Source: Vibrio agarilyticus (GTDB lineage Bacteria; Pseudomonadota; Gammaproteobacteria; Enterobacterales; Vibrionaceae). Taken from it: a stretch of DNA of 64,000 bases. Numbering within the stretch: position 1 is the stretch's first letter; each line of letters begins with the position of its first letter. Below the pieces are notes generated by a model. The model worked only from the letters and a program-made list of their open reading frames with translations. It had not been told where the DNA came from and searched no databases. The stretch is taken from positions 62,001-126,000 of the forward strand of contig NZ_JABAIK010000004.1 of assembly GCF_012641465.1 (NCBI RefSeq). Reading direction: 5' to 3'. Below, piece by piece: positions 7,914 to 16,494 of this stretch. The position numbers and the translations under genes were made by a program.

Positions 7914-8861
7914 CTATTGGGCAGGTAATGCTGTCGGTGGAACAAACACAAACGTATCTTCTATCGCGCTGCCCTGAGCGCCGTTTTTGTCTAACGCACG
8001 AAACATTTCTGTCATCGCAAGCCAGCGATTTTCACACCACAATGGGGATAATAAGGTCGGGCGACGCGCTGCCGCAGAAACTCGGTGGTAAACAATGTTT
8101 GACGGAGTATGACGGATCATTTCGCTTGCCGTCGCGATGTAAGACTCAAGGGTCGGCGCTTCAAGACGGCCCGCGCGCCACGCTTTGGCCATGGTGCTAC
8201 CTTCCACAATATGCAAGCCGTGCAGCTTGATCCCATCGGTGCCGACATCAAGCACTTGCTTCAACGTGTCCATATTGTCGTGATGAGTTTCACGCGGCAA
8301 ACCGACTATCAAGTGAGTGCAAACTTTGATCCCAAGCGCACGCGCACGCTGCGTAATCGCAGCATAACACTCAAAATCGTGACCGCGATTGATACGTTTC
8401 AAGGTGGTGTTGTTTGCCGTTTGCAAACCCAGTTCAAGCCAAATCTCAAACCCTTGGGCCACATAATCTGCCAGTAAATCCAACACCGCATCCGGAACAC
8501 AATCAGGGCGAGTGCCGACACATAACCCAACAATATCCGCCGCCTCAAGTGCTTGTTCATACATATTTTTCAATACCTGCACTTCTGCATAAGTATTGGT
8601 ATAGGCTTGAAAATAGGCCAAATACTTTTTCGCGCGATGAATTTCGCCAGCACGCTCTTGTAACTGCGTTTGAATACTCTTGACTTGCTGAGTTTCATCG
8701 GCAAATGAGGCCACATTACAAAACGTGCACCCTCCACGACCTATCGTGCCATCACGGTTTGGGCAGCTAAAGCCACCGTGAAGCGTAAGCTTATGAACCT
8801 TTTCGCCATAACGGCGCTGCAGATCTTGCCCTAGGGTGTTGACCAGATGATGTAATTGCAT
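7914..8861 (-). CDS. yhcC: Radical SAM protein, YhcC family (TIGR01212 type)
   Basis: A 315-residue radical S-adenosylmethionine enzyme of unknown reaction. Cluster cysteines are C33, C45 and C48, in FSCPNRDGTIGRGGCTFC, the widened cysteine spacing characteristic of this family. Conserved downstream segments include GTRPDCVPD, LELGLQTAN and THLIVGLPRET. The start at 8861 is preferred over an upstream frame start at 8969, because the extra 36 residues lack conservation and family members begin close to LVNTLGQDLQRRYG. The gltB-yhcC-arcB neighbourhood matches E. coli. No substrate can be inferred. Confidence 0.9.
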   Translation of the reverse strand: MQLHHLVNTLGQDLQRRYGEKVHKLTLHGGFSCPNRDGTIGRGGCTFCNVASFADETQQVKSIQTQLQERAGEIHRAKKYLAYFQAYTNTYAEVQVLKNMYEQALEAADIVGLCVGTRPDCVPDAVLDLLADYVAQGFEIWLELGLQTANNTTLKRINRGHDFECYAAITQRARALGIKVCTHLIVGLPRETHHDNMDTLKQVLDVGTDGIKLHGLHIVEGSTMAKAWRAGRLEAPTLESYIATASEMIRHTPSNIVYHRVSAAARRPTLLSPLWCENRWLAMTEMFRALDKNGAQGSAIEDTFVFVPPTALPAQ

Positions 8862-9395
8862 GTTTCGACCTAACTTGATGCGCGAATGATTCTCAGTATC
8901 ACTTTGTAAGTAAATTACATCCCTGATCCACTGCGCGCAAAGGGTACGAAAAAGCGTCGAAATAATCACGAAATAAAATCAATAAACATTCAATATTTAT
9001 CACAAAGGTGACCATTGTTTCGTGAATGTTAAAACTTTTTATTCTAAAATGGTGAAAAAAAATACGTTCGAGGCACGGAGTTTTCATTGCAATCAACGGT
9101 CACAAAATTGTAGGATACTTACCACTAATAGAGTGGTTTTTTTTCCTTTTGTGACAGATAACCGCACTAAAAAAACGGTGATTGCCACACCTTTCTTATA
9201 TAAAACACTATTTTTCAGTGTAACTTTGGGGCATATCACCAAGGATAGTTTTTCTCGCAAAAAAATTTCCTGCGAGAGACGGAACGGACTCAATACCATT
9301 CTCCGCGTTTGGTAGCGATTTTAATAATGAAAAGGAAAGACGCATTCCGCTTAGTGCGGTTTTGTTGCGTCTAAATTAACTGGAAGGATGTATCT
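8862..9395 (+). promoter_or_regulatory. gltB upstream regulatory region
   Basis: About 530 nt of AT-rich DNA between divergent yhcC and gltB. It contains a candidate promoter (TTGTTT 9015-9020 with AT-rich -10 near 9038-9045), a factor-independent terminator at 9121-9144, a 7-bp hairpin TCTCGCA/TGCGAGA (9253-9277), and a compound hairpin GACGCA..CCGC/GCGG..TGCGTC (9339-9371) just before the GGAAGG ribosome-binding site. No sigma-54 -24/-12 element was seen. The many stem-loops suggest a structured leader or an independent short transcript. Confidence 0.55.
9121..9144 (+). terminator. Terminator inside the gltB upstream region
   Basis: ACCACT and AGTGGT pair across AATAG and are followed by eight T residues. 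The orientation is plus only, since there is no T run on the other strand. It lies about 250 nt before gltB, so it would end a short upstream transcript or attenuate a distal gltB promoter. Confidence 0.7.
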
Positions 9396-12300
9396 ATGGT
9401 AGATAGAGAGCAGAAATCGCAAGGTCTCTACACTCCCGAGTTAGAACATGATGCCTGTGGTATCGGCTTTGTCGCCCATCTTAAGAACCGCAAATCGCAT
9501 CAGGTAGTTACTCAGGCGCTCGATATGCTGGCACGCATGGAGCACCGTGGTGGCCAGGGCTGCGATCCATGTAGTGGCGATGGTGCGGGTATTCTATTAC
9601 AAAAACCGCACGAATTTTTACTTGAAGAAACCGTCAAACTTGGCATTAAATTGCCCGCATTTGATCGCTACGGTGTTGGTGTCGTTCTTTTCCCGAAAGA
9701 CGAATACAAACGCGATCAATGTCGTGACATTCTAGAACGTAATGCCAAACGATTAGATTTAGACATTATTGGCTATCGCGTCCTTCCGACCGATAATTCG
9801 ATGATTGGTGCTGATCCACTCAGCACAGAGCCTCAGTTTGAACATGTGTTCATTACTGGTGGCCCCGGCATGACTCCTGCCGAACTTGAACGTAAATTGT
9901 ATGTACTGCGTAACTACACTGTCCGTGTTTGTCTTGAGAGCGTATCGAATATTGGGGACGATTTTTACATCAACTCAATGTCATACAAAACCTTAGTCTA
10001 TAAAGGCCAATTGACAACAGAGCAAGTTCCGCAATATTTCCTCGATTTACAAAACCCAACCATGGTCACTGCGCTTGCCTTGGTTCACTCACGCTTTTCC
10101 ACTAACACGTTCCCGAAATGGCGCCTTGCGCAGCCTTTCCGTTACATCGCACACAACGGCGAAATTAACACGGTTCGCGGCAACCTGAACTGGATGAAAG
10201 CGCGTGAAGCGATTCTAGAGTCCGACCTTTTCAGCCAAGCTGAAATCGATATGTTGCTGCCAATTTGTCAAGAAGGCAGCTCTGACTCATCAAACTTCGA
10301 TATGGCACTGGAACTGCTGGTGCTTTCTGGTCGCAGCTTGCCACACGCCCTAATGATGATGATTCCAGAGGCATGGCAAGAAAATAAAACCATGGATCCG
10401 ACTCGCCGTGCGTTCTATCAGTACCACGCGAACATCATGGAACCGTGGGACGGCCCAGCGTCAGTGTGCTTTACCGATGGGGTTCAAGTGGGCGCCACAC
10501 TTGACCGCAATGGCTTACGCCCATCTCGTTATACCGTGACCAAAGATGATTTTCTGGTTATGGCATCTGAGTCTGGCGTGGTTGACATTGCACCGGAAAA
10601 CGTTGAGTTCCGTGGTCGTTTGCAGCCTGGTCGTATTTTTGTGGCAGACCTTGAACAAGGCCGAATTATTTCTGACGAAGAAGTCAAAGACGGTATTGCC
10701 GCAGCGCAGCCTTACGAGCAATGGGTTGCAGACAACCTACTGAGCTTGAAAAAACTGCCCGATGCCAGCAACCAATTTAGCCAGCCATCGCCAGAAAAAC
10801 TGCTTCACCGTCAGCAAGCCTTTGGCGTCAGCGCTGAAGAGGTCAATGAAATTATTTTGCCTCTGGCTCAAACCGGGTATGAACCTCTTTCTGCAATGGG
10901 TGCCGACTGGCCACTGGCGGTGCTTTCGCACCAATCACAGCACCTATCCAACTATTTCAAGCAGCTGTTTGCGCAGGTAACCAACCCGCCGATCGACCCG
11001 ATTCGCGAACGTATGGTTATGTCGCTCAACACCTATCTTGGTCAAGATCAAAACTTGCTGACCGAGACGCCACAGCACTGCCAAAAAGTGGAATTGGAAT
11101 CGCCGGTACTGGCAAACTCGGAGCTTGAGAAACTGCGCGCAATTGATAATGTTCATTTGCAAGCCAAAACTCTCGATATCGTTTTCCAAGCCAATGAAGA
11201 TCCAGGCAAACTTGAGCGTGCGCTAAAACGCATCTGCCAATACGCTGAAGATGCAGTCATCGATGGCTACTCAATTATTTTGCTGACAGACCGCGCAGTA
11301 AACTCAAACCACGCCGCTATCCCAGCGATGTTGGCAGTGGGCGCGGTGCATCACCATTTGATCCGCAAAGGCCTACGTGCAAAATGTGCCATTGTGGTTG
11401 AAACCGGTGACGCACGCGAAACGCATCACTTTGCAACACTACTGGGCTATGGCGCCAACGCCGTTAACCCATACTTGGTTATTGAAACCATCATCGAGTT
11501 GCAACGAGTCAAAAAACTGGATCCTGAAGCCAACCCAAGCGATCTGTTTAATAACTATCGTAAAGGGATCAATGGCGGCTTGCTGAAAATCTTCTCGAAG
11601 ATGGGGATCTCAACGCTGCAGTCTTACCATGGCGCGCAAATTTTTGAAGCCCTTGGCATCCACAAATCGGTTGTTGATAAATACTTCACCGGCACCGTGA
11701 CTCGTATTCAAGGCTTGACGCTGGATGACATCGCAAAAGAAGTGCTTATTCGTCACCGCATTGGCTATTCACAGCGTGAAATTCCAATTCAAATGCTTGA
11801 TGTCGGCGGGGTTTATCAATGGAAACAGCGTGGTGAAAAACACCTGTTCAACCCTGAAACGATTTCGCTGCTTCAAGAGTCAACGCGCAACAAAGATTAC
11901 GAGCAATTTAAAGCGTATGCTGCTGCAGTTGATAAGCAAGGCGATGATGCAGTCACGTTACGTAGCCAACTTGAATTTGTTAAAAACCCAGCCGGTTCGA
12001 TTCCTCTTGCGGACGTTGAGCCGATTGAAAGCATTGTTAAACGCTTTGCAACGGGTGCGATGTCCTTTGGTTCAATCTCTTATGAGGCACACTCCACACT
12101 TGCTGTTGCGATGAACCGCCTTGGCGCGAAATCCAACTCAGGGGAAGGTGGTGAAGATCCAAGTCGTTTTGAACCCAAAGACAATGGGGACTGGGAACGC
12201 TCGGCCATCAAACAAGTTGCATCAGGTCGTTTTGGTGTTACCTCGTATTACCTCACCAATGCCGATGAGCTACAAATCAAGATGGCTCAGGGCGCAAAAC

Positions 12301-13934
12301 CCGGTGAAGGCGGTCAACTGCCCGGCGACAAAGTTGATGACTGGATCGGTGCCACTCGTCACTCCACGCCAGGGGTTGGCTTGATTTCACCGCCGCCACA
12401 TCACGACATCTACTCAATCGAAGATTTGGCTCAGCTCATTTACGATTTGAAAAATGCCAACCGAGCAGGCCGTGTCAACGTCAAACTGGTGTCTGAAGCG
12501 GGTGTGGGTACCATCGCCTCTGGTGTTGCTAAAGCCAAAGCCGATGTAGTGCTTATCGCAGGTTTCGATGGCGGTACAGGTGCTTCACCACTGTCGTCGA
12601 TTCGCCACACAGGTTTGCCATGGGAGTTGGGCCTTGCTGAAACGCATCAAACCCTTCTGAAAAATGGTCTGCGTAATCGCATCGTCGTGCAAGCAGATGG
12701 TCAGATGAAAACCCCGCGTGACCTTGCTATTGCGACCTTACTTGGCGCAGAAGAATGGGGCGTGGCAACCGCCGCACTTGTTGTAGAAGGTTGTATTATG
12801 ATGCGTAAGTGTCATAAAAATACCTGCCCTGTGGGTATCGCAACTCAAAACAAAACCTTGCGCGAGCGCTTTGATGGTCGCGTAGAAGATGTGGTCACCT
12901 TCTTCCAGTACATGGCAGAAGGCCTACGTGAAATCATGGCTGAATTGGGCTTCCGTTCGATTGATGAGATGGTGGGCCAAGGCCGTAAGCTGAAAATTCG
13001 CCAAGATATTTCTCATTGGAAATACAAAAACCTCGATCTTACACCGGTTCTGCACATTGAAGAGGCGCGCGCTGAAGATGGCATTTACTGTCAAACTCAG
13101 CAAAACCACAACCTCGAAGCCGTGCTTGACCGTAAGCTCATTCAAGCTGCGATTCCAGCGCTTGAAAAAGGCGAAGCCGTTACTGCAGAATTCCCGATCG
13201 TTAACACCGACCGTTCTGCGGGCACCATGTTGTCAAACGAGATCTCAAAGGTTTACAAAGACGCAGGTCTGCCCCAGCCGATGAATGTCAAATTCAAAGG
13301 TTCGGCAGGTCAATCCTTTGGTGCATTCCTAGCCAAAGGCGTTCATTTTGAAGTAGAAGGTGATGCGAACGATTACTGGGGCAAAGGGCTTTCTGGTGGT
13401 ACGCTCGTGCTTTACCCAGATGCAAAATCGAGCATTGTTGCAGAAGATAATATCGTTGTCGGCAACGTTTGTTTCTACGGCGCAACCTCGGGCGAGTCTT
13501 TCATTCGCGGTATGGCAGGCGAACGCTTCTGTGTTCGTAACTCTGGTGCCAAAGTGGTTGTCGAAGGCGTTGGTGATCATGGCTGTGAATACATGACTGG
13601 CGGCGCGGCGATCATCCTAGGTTCAACCGGTCGTAACTTTGCGGCAGGCATGAGTGGCGGTGTTGCTTATGTATGGGACAAGTCAGGTGATTTTGCTGCG
13701 AAACTCAACCCTGAGTTGGTGGATCTTGACCCTATTGAGCAAGAAGATCGTGCGTTCTTGCAAGATATGCTGAATAAACATGTTCAATTCACAGGAAGTG
13801 AAGTCGCTCAAGCCTTCCTTGCTAATTTCGATGCGAGCTTGAAGACCGTGGTGAAAGTGATGCCACGCGATTACAAAGCAGTATTGGCCAAGCGCAAGGC
13901 AGAAGCAGAGCAAAAAGAAGCGGAGGCAGTGTAA
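9396..13934 (+). CDS. gltB: Glutamate synthase (NADPH) large subunit
   Basis: The 1512-residue GOGAT alpha subunit transfers the amide nitrogen of glutamine to 2-oxoglutarate, giving two glutamates. The first 20 residues form a propeptide cleaved to expose Cys21 (HDACGIGF), nucleophile of the class II glutaminase domain (about 21-430). A central domain follows, then the FMN-binding synthase domain (about 830-1210). The 3Fe-4S cysteines are C1133, C1139 and C1144 in CIMMRKCHKNTCPVG. The GXGXG beta-helix domain occupies the C-terminus (about 1270-1470). Length agrees with E. coli GltB. GGAAGG precedes the ATG. gltD starts at the next base after the stop, so the subunits are co-translated. Confidence 0.98.
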   Translation: MVDREQKSQGLYTPELEHDACGIGFVAHLKNRKSHQVVTQALDMLARMEHRGGQGCDPCSGDGAGILLQKPHEFLLEETVKLGIKLPAFDRYGVGVVLFPKDEYKRDQCRDILERNAKRLDLDIIGYRVLPTDNSMIGADPLSTEPQFEHVFITGGPGMTPAELERKLYVLRNYTVRVCLESVSNIGDDFYINSMSYKTLVYKGQLTTEQVPQYFLDLQNPTMVTALALVHSRFSTNTFPKWRLAQPFRYIAHNGEINTVRGNLNWMKAREAILESDLFSQAEIDMLLPICQEGSSDSSNFDMALELLVLSGRSLPHALMMMIPEAWQENKTMDPTRRAFYQYHANIMEPWDGPASVCFTDGVQVGATLDRNGLRPSRYTVTKDDFLVMASESGVVDIAPENVEFRGRLQPGRIFVADLEQGRIISDEEVKDGIAAAQPYEQWVADNLLSLKKLPDASNQFSQPSPEKLLHRQQAFGVSAEEVNEIILPLAQTGYEPLSAMGADWPLAVLSHQSQHLSNYFKQLFAQVTNPPIDPIRERMVMSLNTYLGQDQNLLTETPQHCQKVELESPVLANSELEKLRAIDNVHLQAKTLDIVFQANEDPGKLERALKRICQYAEDAVIDGYSIILLTDRAVNSNHAAIPAMLAVGAVHHHLIRKGLRAKCAIVVETGDARETHHFATLLGYGANAVNPYLVIETIIELQRVKKLDPEANPSDLFNNYRKGINGGLLKIFSKMGISTLQSYHGAQIFEALGIHKSVVDKYFTGTVTRIQGLTLDDIAKEVLIRHRIGYSQREIPIQMLDVGGVYQWKQRGEKHLFNPETISLLQESTRNKDYEQFKAYAAAVDKQGDDAVTLRSQLEFVKNPAGSIPLADVEPIESIVKRFATGAMSFGSISYEAHSTLAVAMNRLGAKSNSGEGGEDPSRFEPKDNGDWERSAIKQVASGRFGVTSYYLTNADELQIKMAQGAKPGEGGQLPGDKVDDWIGATRHSTPGVGLISPPPHHDIYSIEDLAQLIYDLKNANRAGRVNVKLVSEAGVGTIASGVAKAKADVVLIAGFDGGTGASPLSSIRHTGLPWELGLAETHQTLLKNGLRNRIVVQADGQMKTPRDLAIATLLGAEEWGVATAALVVEGCIMMRKCHKNTCPVGIATQNKTLRERFDGRVEDVVTFFQYMAEGLREIMAELGFRSIDEMVGQGRKLKIRQDISHWKYKNLDLTPVLHIEEARAEDGIYCQTQQNHNLEAVLDRKLIQAAIPALEKGEAVTAEFPIVNTDRSAGTMLSNEISKVYKDAGLPQPMNVKFKGSAGQSFGAFLAKGVHFEVEGDANDYWGKGLSGGTLVLYPDAKSSIVAEDNIVVGNVCFYGATSGESFIRGMAGERFCVRNSGAKVVVEGVGDHGCEYMTGGAAIILGSTGRNFAAGMSGGVAYVWDKSGDFAAKLNPELVDLDPIEQEDRAFLQDMLNKHVQFTGSEVAQAFLANFDASLKTVVKVMPRDYKAVLAKRKAEAEQKEAEAV

Positions 13935-15404
13935 ATGGGTAAGCCAACAGGATTTTTAGAGCATGGCCGTGAACTACCACAAAAGATTGCGCCTGCAGAA
14001 CGAATCAAAAATAACAAAGAGTTCGTACTGAACACTGAGTTTGGTAGCAAAATTAATACTCAAGCATCACGTTGTATGGATTGTGGCGTGCCGTTTTGTC
14101 ATAACGGTTGCCCAATTGGCAATATCATTCCTGAGTTTAATGATGCGGTGTACCGTGACAGCTGGGAAGAAGCGTGGAACATTCTAAGCTCCACCAATAA
14201 CTTCCCAGAATTTACCGGTCGCGTTTGCCCTGCGCCTTGTGAAAGCGCTTGTGTTCTTGGCATCAATCAAGATCCGATCACGATCTGTAATATCGAAAAA
14301 ACCATCGTTGAAACAGCGTATCGCGAAGGCTATGCCAAACCTAAAACGCCACGTTCACGCACAGGAAAAACCGTCGCGATCATTGGTTCAGGTCCAGCTG
14401 GTCTTGCCGCAGCGGAGCAATTGAACAGCGCAGGCCACTCGGTAACAGTATTTGAGCGTGACGAAAAGGTCGGTGGCCTACTGCGATTTGGTATTCCTGA
14501 TTTTAAACTTGGTATGGATGTCATTGATCGCAAAATCGATTTGATGGCTCAAGCTGGGGTTGAATTCAAGGTTAATCAACACGTTGGTATCGACGTTAAC
14601 GCTCAGCAACTGCGTCAAGAATTTGATGTGGTATTGCTCACAGGTGGCTCAACCGTGCCACGTGATCTACCAGTACCGGGTCGCGAGCTAAAAGGGGTTC
14701 ATTTTGCCATGGAATTCCTTGGTCAAAATAACCGCCGCGCTAATGGTATGGATCTCAAAACCGAAGAGATCCATGCAAAAGATAAGCATGTCATCGTCAT
14801 TGGTGGTGGTGATACCGGTTCTGACTGTGTGGGTACTTCAAATCGTCATGGTGCGAAAAGCATTACTCAAGTTGAGATCATGCCAGTTCCACCTGAAAAA
14901 CGCCCAGCAAATATGCCTTGGCCGCAGTATCCAATGATCTTACGCACCTCAACTTCGCACGAAGAAGGGGTCGATCGCCACTGGAATATTCTGACCAAAG
15001 AGTTCATTGGCAACGATCAAGGTCAAGTGACTGGCCTACGTCTTGCCGATATTGTTTGGGATGAACCGAAACCGGGTGAGCGTCCTGGCTTCAAAGAAGT
15101 CGAAGGCAGTGAGCGCGTGATCCCTTGCGATATGGCGTTTCTCGCGATGGGCTTTTTGCACCCAGAACCGCACGGTGTATTAGCACAACTTGATATCGCC
15201 TTAGATGACCGCGGCAACGTGGCAACGACAGGCTTTGCCACCAACCAAGCGGGTGTATTTGCTGCCGGTGATATGCGTACAGGCCAATCATTGGTGGTTC
15301 GCTGTATCAATGAAGGCCGCGAATGCGCTCGAGAAATTGACGCGTACTTAATGGGTGGAACAAACCTTGAAGCAAAAGCCAATTCATTAATGCTTTCAGC
15401 TTAA
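13935..15404 (+). CDS. gltD: Glutamate synthase small subunit
   Basis: The 489-residue beta subunit oxidises NADPH and passes electrons through FAD and 4Fe-4S clusters to GltB. N-terminal cysteines C47, C50, C55 and C59 (CMDCGVPFCHNGC) and C98, C102 and C106 (CPAPCESAC) fit the cluster-binding domain. FAD binding is marked by GSGPAG at about 151-156 and NADPH binding by VIVIGGGDTGSDC at about 290-300. The C-terminal FAD contact FAAGDMRTGQSLVV is intact. The ATG begins directly after the gltB stop. No strong terminator follows immediately; a repeat and a large hairpin lie downstream. Confidence 0.98.
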   Translation: MGKPTGFLEHGRELPQKIAPAERIKNNKEFVLNTEFGSKINTQASRCMDCGVPFCHNGCPIGNIIPEFNDAVYRDSWEEAWNILSSTNNFPEFTGRVCPAPCESACVLGINQDPITICNIEKTIVETAYREGYAKPKTPRSRTGKTVAIIGSGPAGLAAAEQLNSAGHSVTVFERDEKVGGLLRFGIPDFKLGMDVIDRKIDLMAQAGVEFKVNQHVGIDVNAQQLRQEFDVVLLTGGSTVPRDLPVPGRELKGVHFAMEFLGQNNRRANGMDLKTEEIHAKDKHVIVIGGGDTGSDCVGTSNRHGAKSITQVEIMPVPPEKRPANMPWPQYPMILRTSTSHEEGVDRHWNILTKEFIGNDQGQVTGLRLADIVWDEPKPGERPGFKEVEGSERVIPCDMAFLAMGFLHPEPHGVLAQLDIALDDRGNVATTGFATNQAGVFAAGDMRTGQSLVVRCINEGRECAREIDAYLMGGTNLEAKANSLMLSA

Positions 15405-15413
15405 AGGTCAACC

Positions 15414-15492
15414 CTATACCCAAACAACGTGAAGATGCAGATAGGCGGTAAACGAGCAAAACCTCTGAGCACTTCAAGTGGGACGGGTATAG
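15414..15492. repeat. Complete TATACCC-type palindromic intergenic repeat
   Basis: A 79-bp unit bounded by CTATACCC and GGGTATAG as inverted termini. The inner arms AACAACGTGAAG and CACTTCAAGTGGGAC are partly complementary. It starts 10 nt after the gltD stop. It resembles the ERIC-like palindromes common in vibrio intergenic regions and would be transcribed as part of the gltBD 3' end. Confidence 0.75.
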
Positions 15493-15504
15493 ATAAGTTA
15501 GCGT

Positions 15505-15580
15505 TTGTGGGCGCTAGCCCTATTTCGTAATGGCGAAGCCACCAGCTTCAAGAAAACGGATATAGGGCAAGCGCCACAAT
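15505..15580. repeat. Large imperfect hairpin after gltD
   Basis: Left arm TTGTGGGCGCTAGCCCTAT and right arm ATAGGGCAAGCGCCACAA form about 17 base pairs with one bulged G and one A-A mismatch. The 38-nt apical part can fold again as TGGC-GAA-GCCA. It is not followed by a T run, so it is not a standard terminator. It could be a processing or stability element of the gltBD mRNA, a separate RNA, or a mobile-repeat remnant. Confidence 0.7.
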
Positions 15581-15712
15581 GACACTCTGAACTTGGCCAA
15601 CTTCAATAGAAGATGAGGCTATGTTCAAACCGCTCTTCCTTTTATAACAATAAGTGACACCTAGCTTTTGTATCTCGATTGCTAACCTCTGTCACACCAT
15701 TCCTTTTCATTT

Positions 15713-15736
15713 GACCAGCGCTTGCTGGTCTTTTTT
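15713..15736 (+). terminator. Terminator upstream of the DUF1499 gene
   Basis: GACCAGC and GCTGGTC pair across GCTT, followed by six T residues. It is 310 nt after gltD, so it may end gltBD transcripts or a separate short RNA starting in the preceding 100-200 nt. Confidence 0.85.
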
Positions 15737-15738
15737 CT

Positions 15739-15880
15739 TATACCCAAGAGACTTTAAAGCCAAACCATCTCTATACCCGTCCCACTTTAAGTTGCAGCGT
15801 CTAGCGGGACAGGCATATCGGTAAGGCATGGGTCACATCTTAGATACCCTAGCCAATCATTTTTTCGCCACTTGGGTACA
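15739..15880. repeat. Nested TATACCC-type repeats
   Basis: TATACCCAAGAGACTT at 15739 and CCACTTGGGTACA near 15868-15880 form an outer inverted pair. Inside lies another start, CTATACCCGTCCCACTTTAA at 15771. It looks like one family member inserted in or next to another. Confidence 0.55.
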
Positions 15881-15917
15881 CTAACAACACCACCGCCTCC
15901 ATTGAGGTTACGCTTAA

Positions 15918-16385
15918 ATGAAATTGGAAATATCAAAGCAAGCGACTTTAAAATTGACCGCTCAACTGAGTGTGATATTGCTGACCATCAGCACGACCGC
16001 TTGCGCCCAAGGAGATATCACCATGGACGATCGCACCGCCTTACCTTGCGGCAATAAGCCCAATTGCGTTTCAACGGAAGACTCGCGCGCTGACCACCAT
16101 CTCGCGCCTTTTATCTTGCAACCTGGCACCACACTAAAGCAAGTCGAGGCGATTGCCCTAACCTTACCTGGCGCTAAATTGGCCGTGAGCAATGATGGTT
16201 ACCTACGAGTAGAATGCACCAGTAAATGGCTTAAGTTTGTTGATGATCTTGAAATTCGGCTCGATGGGCAGCAAATGCAAGTGCGCTCTGAATCCCGTGT
16301 GGGTTATTCCGATTTTGGCGTCAATCGCAAGCGGACTGAACAACTGCGGCAAGGGCTGAGTCAAGCAGGCTTATTGATGCTATAA
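15918..16385 (+). CDS. DUF1499 family predicted lipoprotein
   Basis: A 155-residue protein of unknown function. DUF1499 features are CGNKPNCVST near residues 50-60, LKFVDDLEIRL, and the C-terminal RSESRVGYSDFGVNRKR. The N-terminus contains a hydrophobic stretch ending ISTTAC with Cys29, so it is probably a lipoprotein or otherwise exported. GAGG lies upstream of the ATG. It reads in the same direction as mtn but is separated by about 110 nt and probably has its own promoter. Family assignment is firm; the biochemical role is unknown. Confidence 0.87.
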   Translation: MKLEISKQATLKLTAQLSVILLTISTTACAQGDITMDDRTALPCGNKPNCVSTEDSRADHHLAPFILQPGTTLKQVEAIALTLPGAKLAVSNDGYLRVECTSKWLKFVDDLEIRLDGQQMQVRSESRVGYSDFGVNRKRTEQLRQGLSQAGLLML

Positions 16386-16494
16386 CACTGCCGAACACGC
16401 TCAACGATTGTCGCTCTAGGGGAGACAAATAGTGCTCCCTTCACCAGTTACAGGTATACTCTGGCCATTCCCTACAATCAATGAAGAGATGACT

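Larger units (their letters stand above)
15405..15917. other. Repeat-rich intergenic region after gltD, no gene
   Basis: About 510 nt without a supported open frame. In order it holds the complete repeat (15414-15492), a very strong hairpin (15505-15580), featureless AT-rich sequence to about 15700, a terminator (15713-15736), and a nested repeat arrangement (15739-15880). A small frame at 15872-16057 is a shadow of the next gene. Confidence 0.7.

Noticed and set aside
11725-12114. Alternative-frame ORFs inside gltB
   Set aside because: They lie within a complete, conserved gltB frame and show no ribosome-binding site or recognisable motif; treated as shadows.
15500-15600. Integron attC site
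   Set aside because: The region is palindromic and starts with GTTAGCG, but it lacks proper GTTRRRY and RYYYAAC core sites and there is no cassette or integrase nearby.
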